Shown: one piece after another, positions 7,903 to 15,368 of the stretch
Layout: the number at the start of each line of letters is the position of its first letter
Position numbering within the stretch: the stretch's first letter is position 1
Origin: CALBPI01 sp038524795
GTDB taxonomy: Bacteria; Pseudomonadota; Gammaproteobacteria; Steroidobacterales; Woeseiaceae
Length of the DNA: 64,000 nucleotides
Direction of reading: 5' to 3'
Assembly (NCBI GenBank): GCA_038524795.1
Contig: JBCBIJ010000001.1
Coordinates: forward strand, 62,001 to 126,000
The notes under the pieces: model-generated
What the model was told of the DNA's origin: nothing
Databases searched by the model: none
Seen by the model: the letters and a program-made list of their open reading frames with translations, nothing else
Program-made: the position numbers and the translations under genes

Positions 7903-8469
7903 TCAACCCGTCGCGAACTCGCAGTAGGCTTCTTTCTCAACCAAGTCGAGTACAAAGCTGAGCTTCGCCATGCCGGCAATCACGGCCATGACCGTGCCCA
8001 GCTCGCAGATGTCGGCGCTGGAGAAGTGCTCGCGAAGCTGGTCCGTGAGCTCTGGTGTCAGGCGGCCTTCGGGATTGGTCAGCGCCACCCTATCCGCGTA
8101 GGCGATCACCGCCTTGTCAGCCGCCGTCAGTGCATCCGAGATGTCATACTCGCCCATGATGGCGGAAATGGCATCCGCGCTGAGCCCGGCCTCGGCCGCG
8201 CCCACAGTGTTCTGTTTGTTACAGGTACGGCAGCCGTGCAGCACGGACAGGCGCAAACGAGCAATCTGCTTGTAGCGCTGGTCGACCTGGCCCTCGAAAA
8301 ACAAGCGCTGGTAAAAGTCGCCCATGACAAAGTTGAGCACATGCGGCGCTGTGGCGAAGGCCTCCACGAAAGCGGGTTCGCCCGTGAGCTTGTTGAGCAT
8401 GTCCCAGGCGGGCGCGAACTGCTCCGGCAGTTCGCCGCGGGGAATACGTTCGAGTGTCGTTGCCGTCAT
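7903..8469 (-). CDS. Carboxymuconolactone decarboxylase / AhpD-like protein
   Basis: A 188-residue all-helical protein of the CMD/AhpD superfamily. The redox-type CxxC is present (Cys80, Cys83 in HGCRTCNKQN), but the usual CxxCxxxH is CxxCxxxN, with Asn87 replacing the histidine. It is the last gene of the five-gene Rieske operon, 12 bp after the SDR. It may handle peroxide or act as a ring-opening or decarboxylating accessory; the His-to-Asn change argues against assuming standard AhpD peroxidase-partner chemistry. Confidence 0.8.
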   Translation of the reverse strand: MTATTLERIPRGELPEQFAPAWDMLNKLTGEPAFVEAFATAPHVLNFVMGDFYQRLFFEGQVDQRYKQIARLRLSVLHGCRTCNKQNTVGAAEAGLSADAISAIMGEYDISDALTAADKAVIAYADRVALTNPEGRLTPELTDQLREHFSSADICELGTVMAVIAGMAKLSFVLDLVEKEAYCEFATG

Positions 8470-8481
8470 GGTGTGTCCTCC

Positions 8482-9369
8482 CTAGCGTCCGTGTACCTTG
8501 AAGTAGTCAGGAATGCCTGCCGACCAGTTCTCACCGTGTTGCTGTGCACCCCCGTCGACGGAAAGCACTTCACCTGTGATGAACTTACCCGACGGTGCAG
8601 CGAGATAGATGATCGCCTGCGCGATATCGAGCGAGTCGCCAAACTCGTGCATGGGGTTCGCGTACTTGAACATGGCCGCGGCCTCGGGCTCGTAGACGTT
8701 GAGCCCCGTCGTGGCGATCGACCCTGGCGCGACGCAATTGACTTGGATGTTGAGCGGCGCCCACTCCGTCGACACGGTTTTCGACAGGTAGATCACACCG
8801 GCCCGCGCCGCACACGTGTGCGCCACCTGCGGCATGCCGCGGTGGACCACAGCCACCACATTAATGATGTGTCCGGGCTTGCCCGTGTCGCGCCAACGTT
8901 GCGCAGCGGCCTGCATCATGTACCAGGTGCCATTGAGATTCGTGTCGATCACGGCGTTCCAGCCTTTGACCGAAAAATCGATAGCGTCCTGGGCGAACTG
9001 CCCGCCGCCGTTGTTGACGAGGACGTCGAGCCCCCCGAGCTGATCCCAGGTGGCCTCCATGAGTGACTCAACCTGCTCAGGACGACGAATCGACATCGCG
9101 TGCCAGGCCACGTCGGCACCCACGAGCTGCTTGATGCTCTCGGCGGTGGTCTGCAGCTTCTCTTCCCGCCGACCGCAAATCATGACCTTGGCGCCCAAGC
9201 GCGCGAGGGTGAATGCCGTGGCTTTGCCGATACCGCTGCCGCCGCCGGAGACCACGAACACCTTGTCGGCGAGTAAATCGGGCGCGAACACGAGCGGGTG
9301 TTGTGCAAGCTCCACGTCGCTGAAGCCGTAGGCCTGGTTGGGGACTTTGGGTTTGGGATCCGATGCCAT
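8482..9369 (-). CDS. SDR family oxidoreductase (2,4-dienoyl-CoA reductase-like)
   Basis: A 295-residue SDR with the cofactor motif SGGGSGIG at 41-48, an arginine pair after strand two (GRREEK) suggesting NADPH, and NNGGGQF at 119-125. The active-site segment lacks the classical Tyr and reads AHTCAARAG. That resembles peroxisomal 2,4-dienoyl-CoA reductase-type SDRs, but Arg189 replaces the usual Lys. The start at 9367-9369 overlaps the thiolase stop by one base, so the two are translationally coupled. In this operon it would reduce or oxidise an enoyl- or hydroxyacyl-CoA intermediate. Activity with Arg at that site is uncertain. Confidence 0.8.
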   Translation of the reverse strand: MASDPKPKVPNQAYGFSDVELAQHPLVFAPDLLADKVFVVSGGGSGIGKATAFTLARLGAKVMICGRREEKLQTTAESIKQLVGADVAWHAMSIRRPEQVESLMEATWDQLGGLDVLVNNGGGQFAQDAIDFSVKGWNAVIDTNLNGTWYMMQAAAQRWRDTGKPGHIINVVAVVHRGMPQVAHTCAARAGVIYLSKTVSTEWAPLNIQVNCVAPGSIATTGLNVYEPEAAAMFKYANPMHEFGDSLDIAQAIIYLAAPSGKFITGEVLSVDGGAQQHGENWSAGIPDYFKVHGR

Positions 9370-10568
9370 TAGTTCATGCCCCCGAGAATGGAGATGCTCG
9401 CTACATTCCGGTTCGGGATGCCGCCGAGGTTGTGGGTGAGACCGAAGTCGATGCGGTCGAGCTGGCGATCGCCTGCGCGACCGAGCAGCTGCTGGTAGAC
9501 CTCGTACAACATACGCAGACCGCTTGCGCCGATGGGGTGGCCAAAGCACTTGAGGCCACCGTCGATCTGACAGGGCGTGTCACCACTCGCGTCGTAGCGG
9601 CCGTCGAGAATGTCGGCGGGCGCCTTGCCGGGCTCGGAAAGCCCCAAGTCTTCCATGACGACGAGCTCGGTAATCGAGAAGCAGTCGTGCACTTCGATCA
9701 TGCCTAGATCGGCTTTGGGGTCTGTGATGCCGGCTTCGGCATAGGCTTTGGCGGAGGCGCGCCGTGTCGTCATGGTGTGCGCGCCGTCCCAGGAAGTGTG
9801 GCCCGCTTCGACGCCGTTGCTGATCGAGAGCTGCACGCTCTTCACACCGACGATCTGGTCCTTGCCGAGCTGCGCCGCAATCTCCGGGCGCGCTACGATC
9901 GCACAGGCGCTGCCGTCACTGACACCGCAACAGTCGAGCACACCCAGCGGGTAAGCCACGGGCGGTGCATTGAGCACGTCATCTTCGGTGATCGCGCGGT
10001 GCAGGTGCGCCTTGGGGTTCTTCAGGCCGTTGTCGTGGCTCTTTACAGACACATGTGCCATGGCGCGCTTGAGATCGGCCATGTCGATGCCGTGTTTGTG
10101 GCTGTAAGCGCTCGCGAGTTGTGCAAATGCACCCGGCGCTGTGGAGTTGGGCAGCCAAAGGTCTTCAAAGGTGCCGTTGGTGCGTTCGGGCAGGCCTGAG
10201 AACCCTGTGTCCTTGAGCTTCTCGACGCCCAGCGCGAGCGCGATGTCGGCCGCACCTGAAGCCACAGCGTACACGGCGCCACGAAAGGCCTCGGTGCCCG
10301 TCGCACAGAGATTTTCGACGCGCGTTACCGGGACGTTGTTCAGCCGCAGCGCGTTCGACATGGGGATCGCGGACTTGCCGATGTTCTGCTCATCGAAAAA
10401 CACGCCGAGCCAGGCCGCTTCGATGTCGTCTCGGTCGATGCCGGCGTCGCCCAGCGCTTCTGTGAACGACTCGACCATGAGGTCGGCGGCGCTCATGTTC
10501 CAGCGTTCGCCAAACGACGAACAGCCCATGCCAATGACGGCGACCTTGTCGCGTATGCCTTCGGCCAT
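9369..10568 (-). CDS. SCP2-type thiolase
   Basis: A 399-residue thiolase of the SCP2/archaeal type. The acylated Cys88 lies in VENLCATGTEAF, HDCF is at 294-297 and GHPIGASG at 343-350, so the catalytic set looks complete. It should cleave or form a 3-oxoacyl-CoA. The start at 10566-10568 sits 1 bp past the stop of the ketosynthase-like/DUF35 fusion, implying coupled synthesis and probably a complex: thiolases of this group are known to bind DUF35 proteins. The acyl substrate is not predictable from sequence. Confidence 0.88.
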   Translation of the reverse strand: MAEGIRDKVAVIGMGCSSFGERWNMSAADLMVESFTEALGDAGIDRDDIEAAWLGVFFDEQNIGKSAIPMSNALRLNNVPVTRVENLCATGTEAFRGAVYAVASGAADIALALGVEKLKDTGFSGLPERTNGTFEDLWLPNSTAPGAFAQLASAYSHKHGIDMADLKRAMAHVSVKSHDNGLKNPKAHLHRAITEDDVLNAPPVAYPLGVLDCCGVSDGSACAIVARPEIAAQLGKDQIVGVKSVQLSISNGVEAGHTSWDGAHTMTTRRASAKAYAEAGITDPKADLGMIEVHDCFSITELVVMEDLGLSEPGKAPADILDGRYDASGDTPCQIDGGLKCFGHPIGASGLRMLYEVYQQLLGRAGDRQLDRIDFGLTHNLGGIPNRNVASISILGGMN

Positions 10569-10569
10569 G

Positions 10570-11979
10570 TCAGTGCTCCCGGACCGGCACGGCTTTCCAG
10601 AAATAGCGCTGGAAGCCACGGTTGCGGTCGATATCCTTGATGCGGAATTGCATGCTCACGCTGTCGCCAACGCCAAGCTCGCCGGACGCGGTGTCCGTGA
10701 ATTGCATGAAGATGTTGGCACCACCCTCGAAGGTGATATTGCCGTAGAGCAATGGCGGCGCCGGCGAGTAGGCCTGCCAGTCCTCAGTGAATGACTTCAC
10801 GGTGCCCGTCAGGTCTGCAAACGGGTGCGGCACCTGCGTATCGAACGCGCGGCAGTCGGGATTCACGCAGGCACGGGTACGCGGGTACTGCACCGTGCCG
10901 CAAACCGTGCAGCGTCCACCGACAAAACCCGACACCTGGTCGCGGGCACGGTAGTAAGCGCTTTGGGCGGTACGTACATCACGCTCCGCGCGCTTGCCCC
11001 AATCCATCTGCAACAGGCCGCGGTGGCTTAAGTAGCGCAGGTAGTTGTCGTCGGCCGCACCGGCGGCCAGCGCATCAGCAAAAGCAGTCGGTCGGCGCGC
11101 CGTGGCACGCAGCAATATGAGGTCGGCGCCCTGTCCGAACCCGCCGACAATGAGCAGGTCCCCGTCGGCGGCACGGCCCAGCGCTTCGGCCAGCATGAGC
11201 AGCGATGTGGCGCAGCCTGCGTCGCCGATCTGGCCGTCGACGGCCGAGTCCGTGGCCGCGTTGTTAAGCCCCGCCTGTTTCGCAATGCGCGCCCGCACAC
11301 GTGTCGGCGCGTTGATCACGAATTGCGCGACGTCGCCGACTTCCAGGTCATTGCGAGACAGCAGCTGCGGGATCATCGACGGCAGATCGGCGAGATAGCC
11401 CTCGTCGCGCACCCAACGCGCCTCGAACGCGTAGTCGAAGTCGCTGTCAGCGGCGCGGTAGTGGTCGACAAAGTCGGTGGCCAGCGTCTCGCCGTCGATG
11501 AATTCAGCCAGCACGGGTGCGCCGCAGTGGACGGCAACGCCCGCATCGCCCTGCCCGATCTCCTGTTCACTGGCGGGTTTCGCGAGTCGCTTCTCGGCGG
11601 CCACCACGACAGCGTTTTGTTGCCCGGTACGCAGCGCCGAGAGCAAAGCCGATGTGCCTGCACGTGCACTCGCGCCCGAATCCTGGGTGGCCGTGGTCGG
11701 GTCAAGCTGCAGCGCCTCAACCAGCAAGCTCGCGTGCGATCGGTCCGCGAACGGCATGCTTGTCGAACAGAATTGAAGGCTGGCGACATCACCCGAGAGT
11801 CGGCGCGCCGCGGCGTGCGCGAGCGTTACGCTGTCCTCGTCCCAGTTGGCTGCAGCGATCTGACCCTTACCGCGCCCTTTCAGCGCGGGCGCCGCCCAGG
11901 CGTGCGCGGCCGCGATGGCGCTGCGCTCAAGGCGAGCGCGCGGCAGGTACACAGCGATGTCGGCGATGCCGATGCTCAT
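10570..11979 (-). CDS. HMG-CoA synthase/KAS III-like domain fused to a DUF35 OB-fold protein
   Basis: A 469-residue fusion. Residues 1 to about 335 have the thiolase-fold ketosynthase shape (YLPRARLERSAIA at the start, DSGASARAGTSALLSAL in the middle). Residues 350-469 are a DUF35 rubredoxin-like zinc ribbon (Cys357, 360, 371, 376) plus OB fold. The expected nucleophile Cys (as in ACxAGT) is Ala105, and the later His-containing motif reads VINAPTRVRARI without the His, so the ketosynthase half looks catalytically dead. It sits between the Rieske oxygenase and thiolase genes, overlapping the former by ATGA. A scaffold or CoA-channelling role for the thiolase is inferred. Confidence 0.85.
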   Translation of the reverse strand: MSIGIADIAVYLPRARLERSAIAAAHAWAAPALKGRGKGQIAAANWDEDSVTLAHAAARRLSGDVASLQFCSTSMPFADRSHASLLVEALQLDPTTATQDSGASARAGTSALLSALRTGQQNAVVVAAEKRLAKPASEQEIGQGDAGVAVHCGAPVLAEFIDGETLATDFVDHYRAADSDFDYAFEARWVRDEGYLADLPSMIPQLLSRNDLEVGDVAQFVINAPTRVRARIAKQAGLNNAATDSAVDGQIGDAGCATSLLMLAEALGRAADGDLLIVGGFGQGADLILLRATARRPTAFADALAAGAADDNYLRYLSHRGLLQMDWGKRAERDVRTAQSAYYRARDQVSGFVGGRCTVCGTVQYPRTRACVNPDCRAFDTQVPHPFADLTGTVKSFTEDWQAYSPAPPLLYGNITFEGGANIFMQFTDTASGELGVGDSVSMQFRIKDIDRNRGFQRYFWKAVPVREH

Positions 11980-13190
11980 TCTTCGATGATGTAGTCGGCG
12001 AGCATAGGCTCGACCGCGAGGCCGCCCGGCATATTTGCGTGTCCAATACGTCGGTCCAGCTCTTCGTGCCAGTGGTAGATGCGCCGCTCCTGATAGTTGA
12101 GCGGGATGCCTTCAAATCCCGGCGACTCGACGGAGGCCTGGATCTGCGGCGCGAACTGCGTGTCCTCCTCGAGGATGCGGTCAAAGTTGGCGATGCGCTG
12201 ATCCCAAAGCGGATCACGTTCGCCCTCGCCCCAGTCGGGGGCGAACCAGTGCACGTCAAGCTTTGTGTGGTTGTCGCCGTCAGGCCAGAACACGATGAAC
12301 GGCATGCCCGTTTTTGCCGTGGGCGTGACGATGTTCGGATAGATGTTGTAGCTGAAGTTGTTGTTGGCCACGAGGTCGGGCATCGAGGCGATCTCGGCCA
12401 TGCCGAGCGTGCCCGGGTCGACCCAATCGGGCCGGCGGTTGGGCGTCACCATGAGCGAATGGCCGCGCGGCCAGAGCGTGATGGTCGTACCCGTGTGATC
12501 GAGGAAGCGGTCCACAGTTTGCTGGTGGATCGAGCGCAGGTGATAGACCTCGAGGAAAGCATCCTGGATCACCTTGACGTTGCAGGCCACGTCGAAGGAC
12601 TCGCTCTCGACGAGCCGCAGGTTGTTGATCTCGTAGTTGGCGAAGTGCGATGCAACGGGTCCGAGGTAGTCCACCAACGATTCCGCATCCGGGTCTTCAC
12701 TGACAAAAAGCCAGTTGCCAAAGCGCTCGCAACGCACCTGCTTGAGCTTGTGCGTGCTCTTGTCGAAATCGGGGAAGTCGCGTTCATCACGCAAGCCGAT
12801 AAGCTTGCCCTCAAAGTCGTAACTCCAGCCGTGGTAGCCGCAGACGAGGCTGCGGACCTTGCCGCAGTCCTGCTTTACGAGCGGCCCGCCGCGGTGCTGG
12901 CAGGTGTTGTAGAAGGCACGCACCGTGTCATCGCGACCGCGCACGAGGAAGATCGGTGACCCGGTACGCGTGAACATCTTGAAGCTGCCCGCCGACGGAA
13001 ACTCGTCCATGTGGCCCGCATAGACCCAGGCCTTTCGCCAGAGATGCTCACGCTCAAGCGCCTGGAATTCTGAGGCGACGTAGCGGCCACCGGGTATCTT
13101 GGGCAACTGCGGAAAACCGGGCGGCGGCTCTTTGCGCGCAGCCTCGTAGGCCATGCCCTCTTCGATGCGCTGCAGAACGGCCTGGTCCAC
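11976..13190 (-). CDS. Rieske non-haem iron oxygenase, alpha subunit
   Basis: A 404-residue ring-hydroxylating-type oxygenase. The Rieske [2Fe-2S] ligands Cys97/His99 and Cys117/His120 are intact (CQHRGG, CGYHGW). The catalytic domain has the bridging Asp210 and iron ligands His217 and His222 in DAFLEVYHLRSIH. The start is GTG at 13188-13190, supported by GGGGGAG 7 bp upstream; an internal ATG 12 codons later lacks this. It is the first gene of the five-gene operon. It needs a ferredoxin and reductase, which are not in the operon. It would hydroxylate or demethylate an organic substrate; the specific compound is unknown. Confidence 0.9.
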   Translation of the reverse strand: MDQAVLQRIEEGMAYEAARKEPPPGFPQLPKIPGGRYVASEFQALEREHLWRKAWVYAGHMDEFPSAGSFKMFTRTGSPIFLVRGRDDTVRAFYNTCQHRGGPLVKQDCGKVRSLVCGYHGWSYDFEGKLIGLRDERDFPDFDKSTHKLKQVRCERFGNWLFVSEDPDAESLVDYLGPVASHFANYEINNLRLVESESFDVACNVKVIQDAFLEVYHLRSIHQQTVDRFLDHTGTTITLWPRGHSLMVTPNRRPDWVDPGTLGMAEIASMPDLVANNNFSYNIYPNIVTPTAKTGMPFIVFWPDGDNHTKLDVHWFAPDWGEGERDPLWDQRIANFDRILEEDTQFAPQIQASVESPGFEGIPLNYQERRIYHWHEELDRRIGHANMPGGLAVEPMLADYIIEE

Positions 13191-13331
13191 GCCGGCTCCC
13201 CCAAGTGCGTAACTTCCCGAATTCCAGTATAGGTAAGCAGGCTCCTAAAAGAAACAATCCTGACTGTTTTTTTCTTGAAGTCGCTGCGGTATGCTCGCAA
13301 GCGTTCTCAAAGCGGGCGGGTACTCAAGCCG
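13191..13331. promoter_or_regulatory. Divergent promoter with operator-like inverted repeat (Rieske operon / acyl-CoA dehydrogenase)
   Basis: Leftward, the Rieske operon has a -10 box TATACT (plus-strand 13226-13231). At the -35 position lies AAACAATC-CT-GACTGTTT (13252-13269), a near-perfect inverted repeat 21 bp from the -10. The region at 4214-4260 has the same -10, the same half-site and nearly the same spacing (20 bp). A shared regulator is inferred. On the rightward side TATGCT at 13288-13293 could be a -10 for the dehydrogenase. Confidence 0.5.
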
Positions 13332-14495
13332 ATGGACTTTCGACTCACCGAGGCGCAGCAGGAAATGCAAAGCGCCGCACGGGTTTACGCGCAAGACAAG
13401 CTGCCCGAGCTTGCCGACCACATCGAGCGTACGGCCGAGCCGCCCACCCACGAACTTATTAAGGAATACGCTGAGATGGGCTTCTTGGGAATCAATATTC
13501 CCGAAGCACTTGGCGGTCTGGGTCAAACGAGTCTCGACGCGCTCATCGTGCTCGAGGAGTTCGGCAAGATCTCATCGGCCATCGCCTTCCCCGTTTTCGA
13601 AAGCTGTACGGGTCCTGTTAAAGCCATCGAGCACTTCGGCACCGATGCCTTGAAGCAGCGCGTCGTGCCGGCGGTCTGTGCCGGCGAGATGGTGGTGGCC
13701 ATCGCGATGAGCGAACCCAACGCGGGCAGCGCACTCACCGACCTGACGACACGCGCCGAAGTCGGCAGCGACAGCGTCCGCATCAACGGCATGAAGCGAT
13801 GGTGCTCGGGCGGCGGCCACGCCGACGGCTATCTTGTTTACTGCCGAATGAGCGACGACCCGGGCGCCAAGGGCATCGGCGCCGTGTTCATCGAGAAAGA
13901 CACCAAGGGCGTGAGCTTCGGTGAACAGGAACACCTCATGGGTTTCCGCGGCGTGCCCTCCTCCGACATCTTCCTCGATGACGTCGAAATCCCGCTCGAC
14001 AATGTCGTTGTCGGCGCCGGTGGTTTCAAGAAGCTCATGCAGGCCTTTGACCTTGAGCGCTGCGGCAACGCGACGATGTCGATGGCGCAGGCCGCGGGCG
14101 CGCTCGACGAAGTCATCGGCTACGTGCAGGAGCGCAAACAGTTCGGCAAGCCCATCATCGACTTCCAGGCCGTGCAGTTGCGTTTGGCAGAGATGCAGAT
14201 GCAAGTCGACGCCGCGCGTTTGCTGATCCACCGTGCGATCTCCAATGCAGAGGCTGGCATGCCGAGCATCCAGGAAAGCTCGATCGCCAAGTGCTTCGCC
14301 AATGAGATCTCACGTACGGTCACGGGCAATGCCGTTCAGCTGATGGGCGGCTACGGTTACTCCAAGGAATACCGCATCGAACGCCGCATGCGTGACGCCT
14401 GGGGCTGGGGCATCGCGGGCGGTGCCATCGACATTCAGAAGACCAACATCGCAAGCGCGATGGTGGGGCGACGGTTTAATCAGCGGGCGACGTGA
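13332..14495 (+). CDS. Acyl-CoA dehydrogenase (isovaleryl-CoA-dehydrogenase-type catalytic base)
   Basis: A 387-residue flavoenzyme with the complete family fold: the flavin-contact MSEPNAGSALTDL at 126-138, the QERKQFGKPI segment and the YGYSKEYRIERRMRDA helix. The canonical catalytic Glu of the IYEGT motif is missing: the segment reads IAGGAIDIQ (361-369). Glu242 in FDLERCGNA instead aligns with the helix-G base used by isovaleryl-CoA dehydrogenase. This favours a branched or cyclic acyl-CoA substrate. The ATG at 13332 matches the family's usual N-terminus; longer in-frame starts add unlike sequence. It is divergent from the Rieske operon and likely acts in the same pathway. Confidence 0.88.
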   Translation: MDFRLTEAQQEMQSAARVYAQDKLPELADHIERTAEPPTHELIKEYAEMGFLGINIPEALGGLGQTSLDALIVLEEFGKISSAIAFPVFESCTGPVKAIEHFGTDALKQRVVPAVCAGEMVVAIAMSEPNAGSALTDLTTRAEVGSDSVRINGMKRWCSGGGHADGYLVYCRMSDDPGAKGIGAVFIEKDTKGVSFGEQEHLMGFRGVPSSDIFLDDVEIPLDNVVVGAGGFKKLMQAFDLERCGNATMSMAQAAGALDEVIGYVQERKQFGKPIIDFQAVQLRLAEMQMQVDAARLLIHRAISNAEAGMPSIQESSIAKCFANEISRTVTGNAVQLMGGYGYSKEYRIERRMRDAWGWGIAGGAIDIQKTNIASAMVGRRFNQRAT

Positions 14496-14539
14496 TTGAA
14501 CGGGCGCCGCCGGCACGGCGGCGCCCGTCATATTGCCCA

Positions 14540-15217
14540 CTAGGGCACGCGAAACACGGCAACCGCCGCGGGGTAGCCCAAGGGCTGCCCTTCGATACCT
14601 AGGTGCGGCGTGCCCGACACAGGATCCTCTGGCGTCAACAGCTGGCGCGCGAGCTGTCGCTTGTCCCCTCTTGCTGCAGGCCCGTGGCCCCAGACAAACA
14701 TCCAGACCTGAGACCCCGGCGCAGGCTCGAAGCTGCGCACGCTACCTTGAAAGTGAGTGACAAATCGATTGCCGACGATGCCGCCGTCCATACGGCCGTA
14801 GACGGCCAGAGGGTTCAAGAAATCGCCCGATGGGTCTGGTGTCAGGAAATCTGCAAGTCCGCAGGGTGATGCATAACCGACCGGCTCAGGTATCGGAACA
14901 GGCGAGTTTTCGGGCGTCAGCGGGAAGTTGACGCACTGCTCCGGCTTGTCGATGTACACCCACCAAACGGTGTACGGATTGCCCGGCGTCAAACCGCGCA
15001 CCCGCATCGACGCGTACATGCCAAAAGGTGTTGCACATAAACTGGCTCTTCCGCGCGCCTCATTGCCGACGACCTCTTGTTCCCAGAAGTCCAGCACGGG
15101 CTGCGAATCGCAGTACCAGCCCCAAGAGTTGTACTCCGCCGATTTTGACGACGAACCGTCAGCCCAAGCAGGACTTGCAACTCCACACAAAAGCAAAGCA
15201 ATAACTACATATCTCAT
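14540..15217 (-). CDS. Secreted protein of unknown function
   Basis: A 225-residue exported protein. The signal peptide is residues 1-19 (cleavage after SPAWA). Six cysteines lie in the mature part, suggesting disulfides. Blocks such as GNPYTVWWVYIDKPEQC, VWMFVWGHGPAARGD and LLTPEDPVSGTPHLG look conserved, but I do not recognise a named family. The start is supported by AGGGAG upstream of the ATG at 15215-15217. It lies downstream of the winged-helix regulator on the same strand with a 151-bp gap and may be its target. A periplasmic or extracellular location is inferred. Confidence 0.65.
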   Translation of the reverse strand: MRYVVIALLLCGVASPAWADGSSSKSAEYNSWGWYCDSQPVLDFWEQEVVGNEARGRASLCATPFGMYASMRVRGLTPGNPYTVWWVYIDKPEQCVNFPLTPENSPVPIPEPVGYASPCGLADFLTPDPSGDFLNPLAVYGRMDGGIVGNRFVTHFQGSVRSFEPAPGSQVWMFVWGHGPAARGDKRQLARQLLTPEDPVSGTPHLGIEGQPLGYPAAVAVFRVP

Positions 15218-15314
15218 AGCGTTTCTCCCTGATTCCAATAGGGTGCTCGCACTCCGCCAAGCCCCGCACAGAGGGTTCGCTAAATGCAGCAGAATAGTCC
15301 TGAAGAAACGCCGA

Positions 15315-15330
15315 CAGTTTTGCGAAACTG
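15315..15330. promoter_or_regulatory. Inverted repeat upstream of the secreted-protein gene
   Basis: CAGTTT-TGCG-AAACTG is a perfect 6-bp inverted repeat about 100 bp upstream of the secreted-protein start. It has no T-run and is more likely an operator than a terminator. Function is unproven. Confidence 0.35.
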
Positions 15331-15368
15331 CGGTGGCAGATACGTAACGCGTTGAGGTTGCGACGAAT

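Noticed and set aside
11517..12959. A 480-codon open frame antisense to the ketosynthase/DUF35 and Rieske genes
   Set aside because: It crosses two well-supported genes and has an Arg/His-rich shadow composition.
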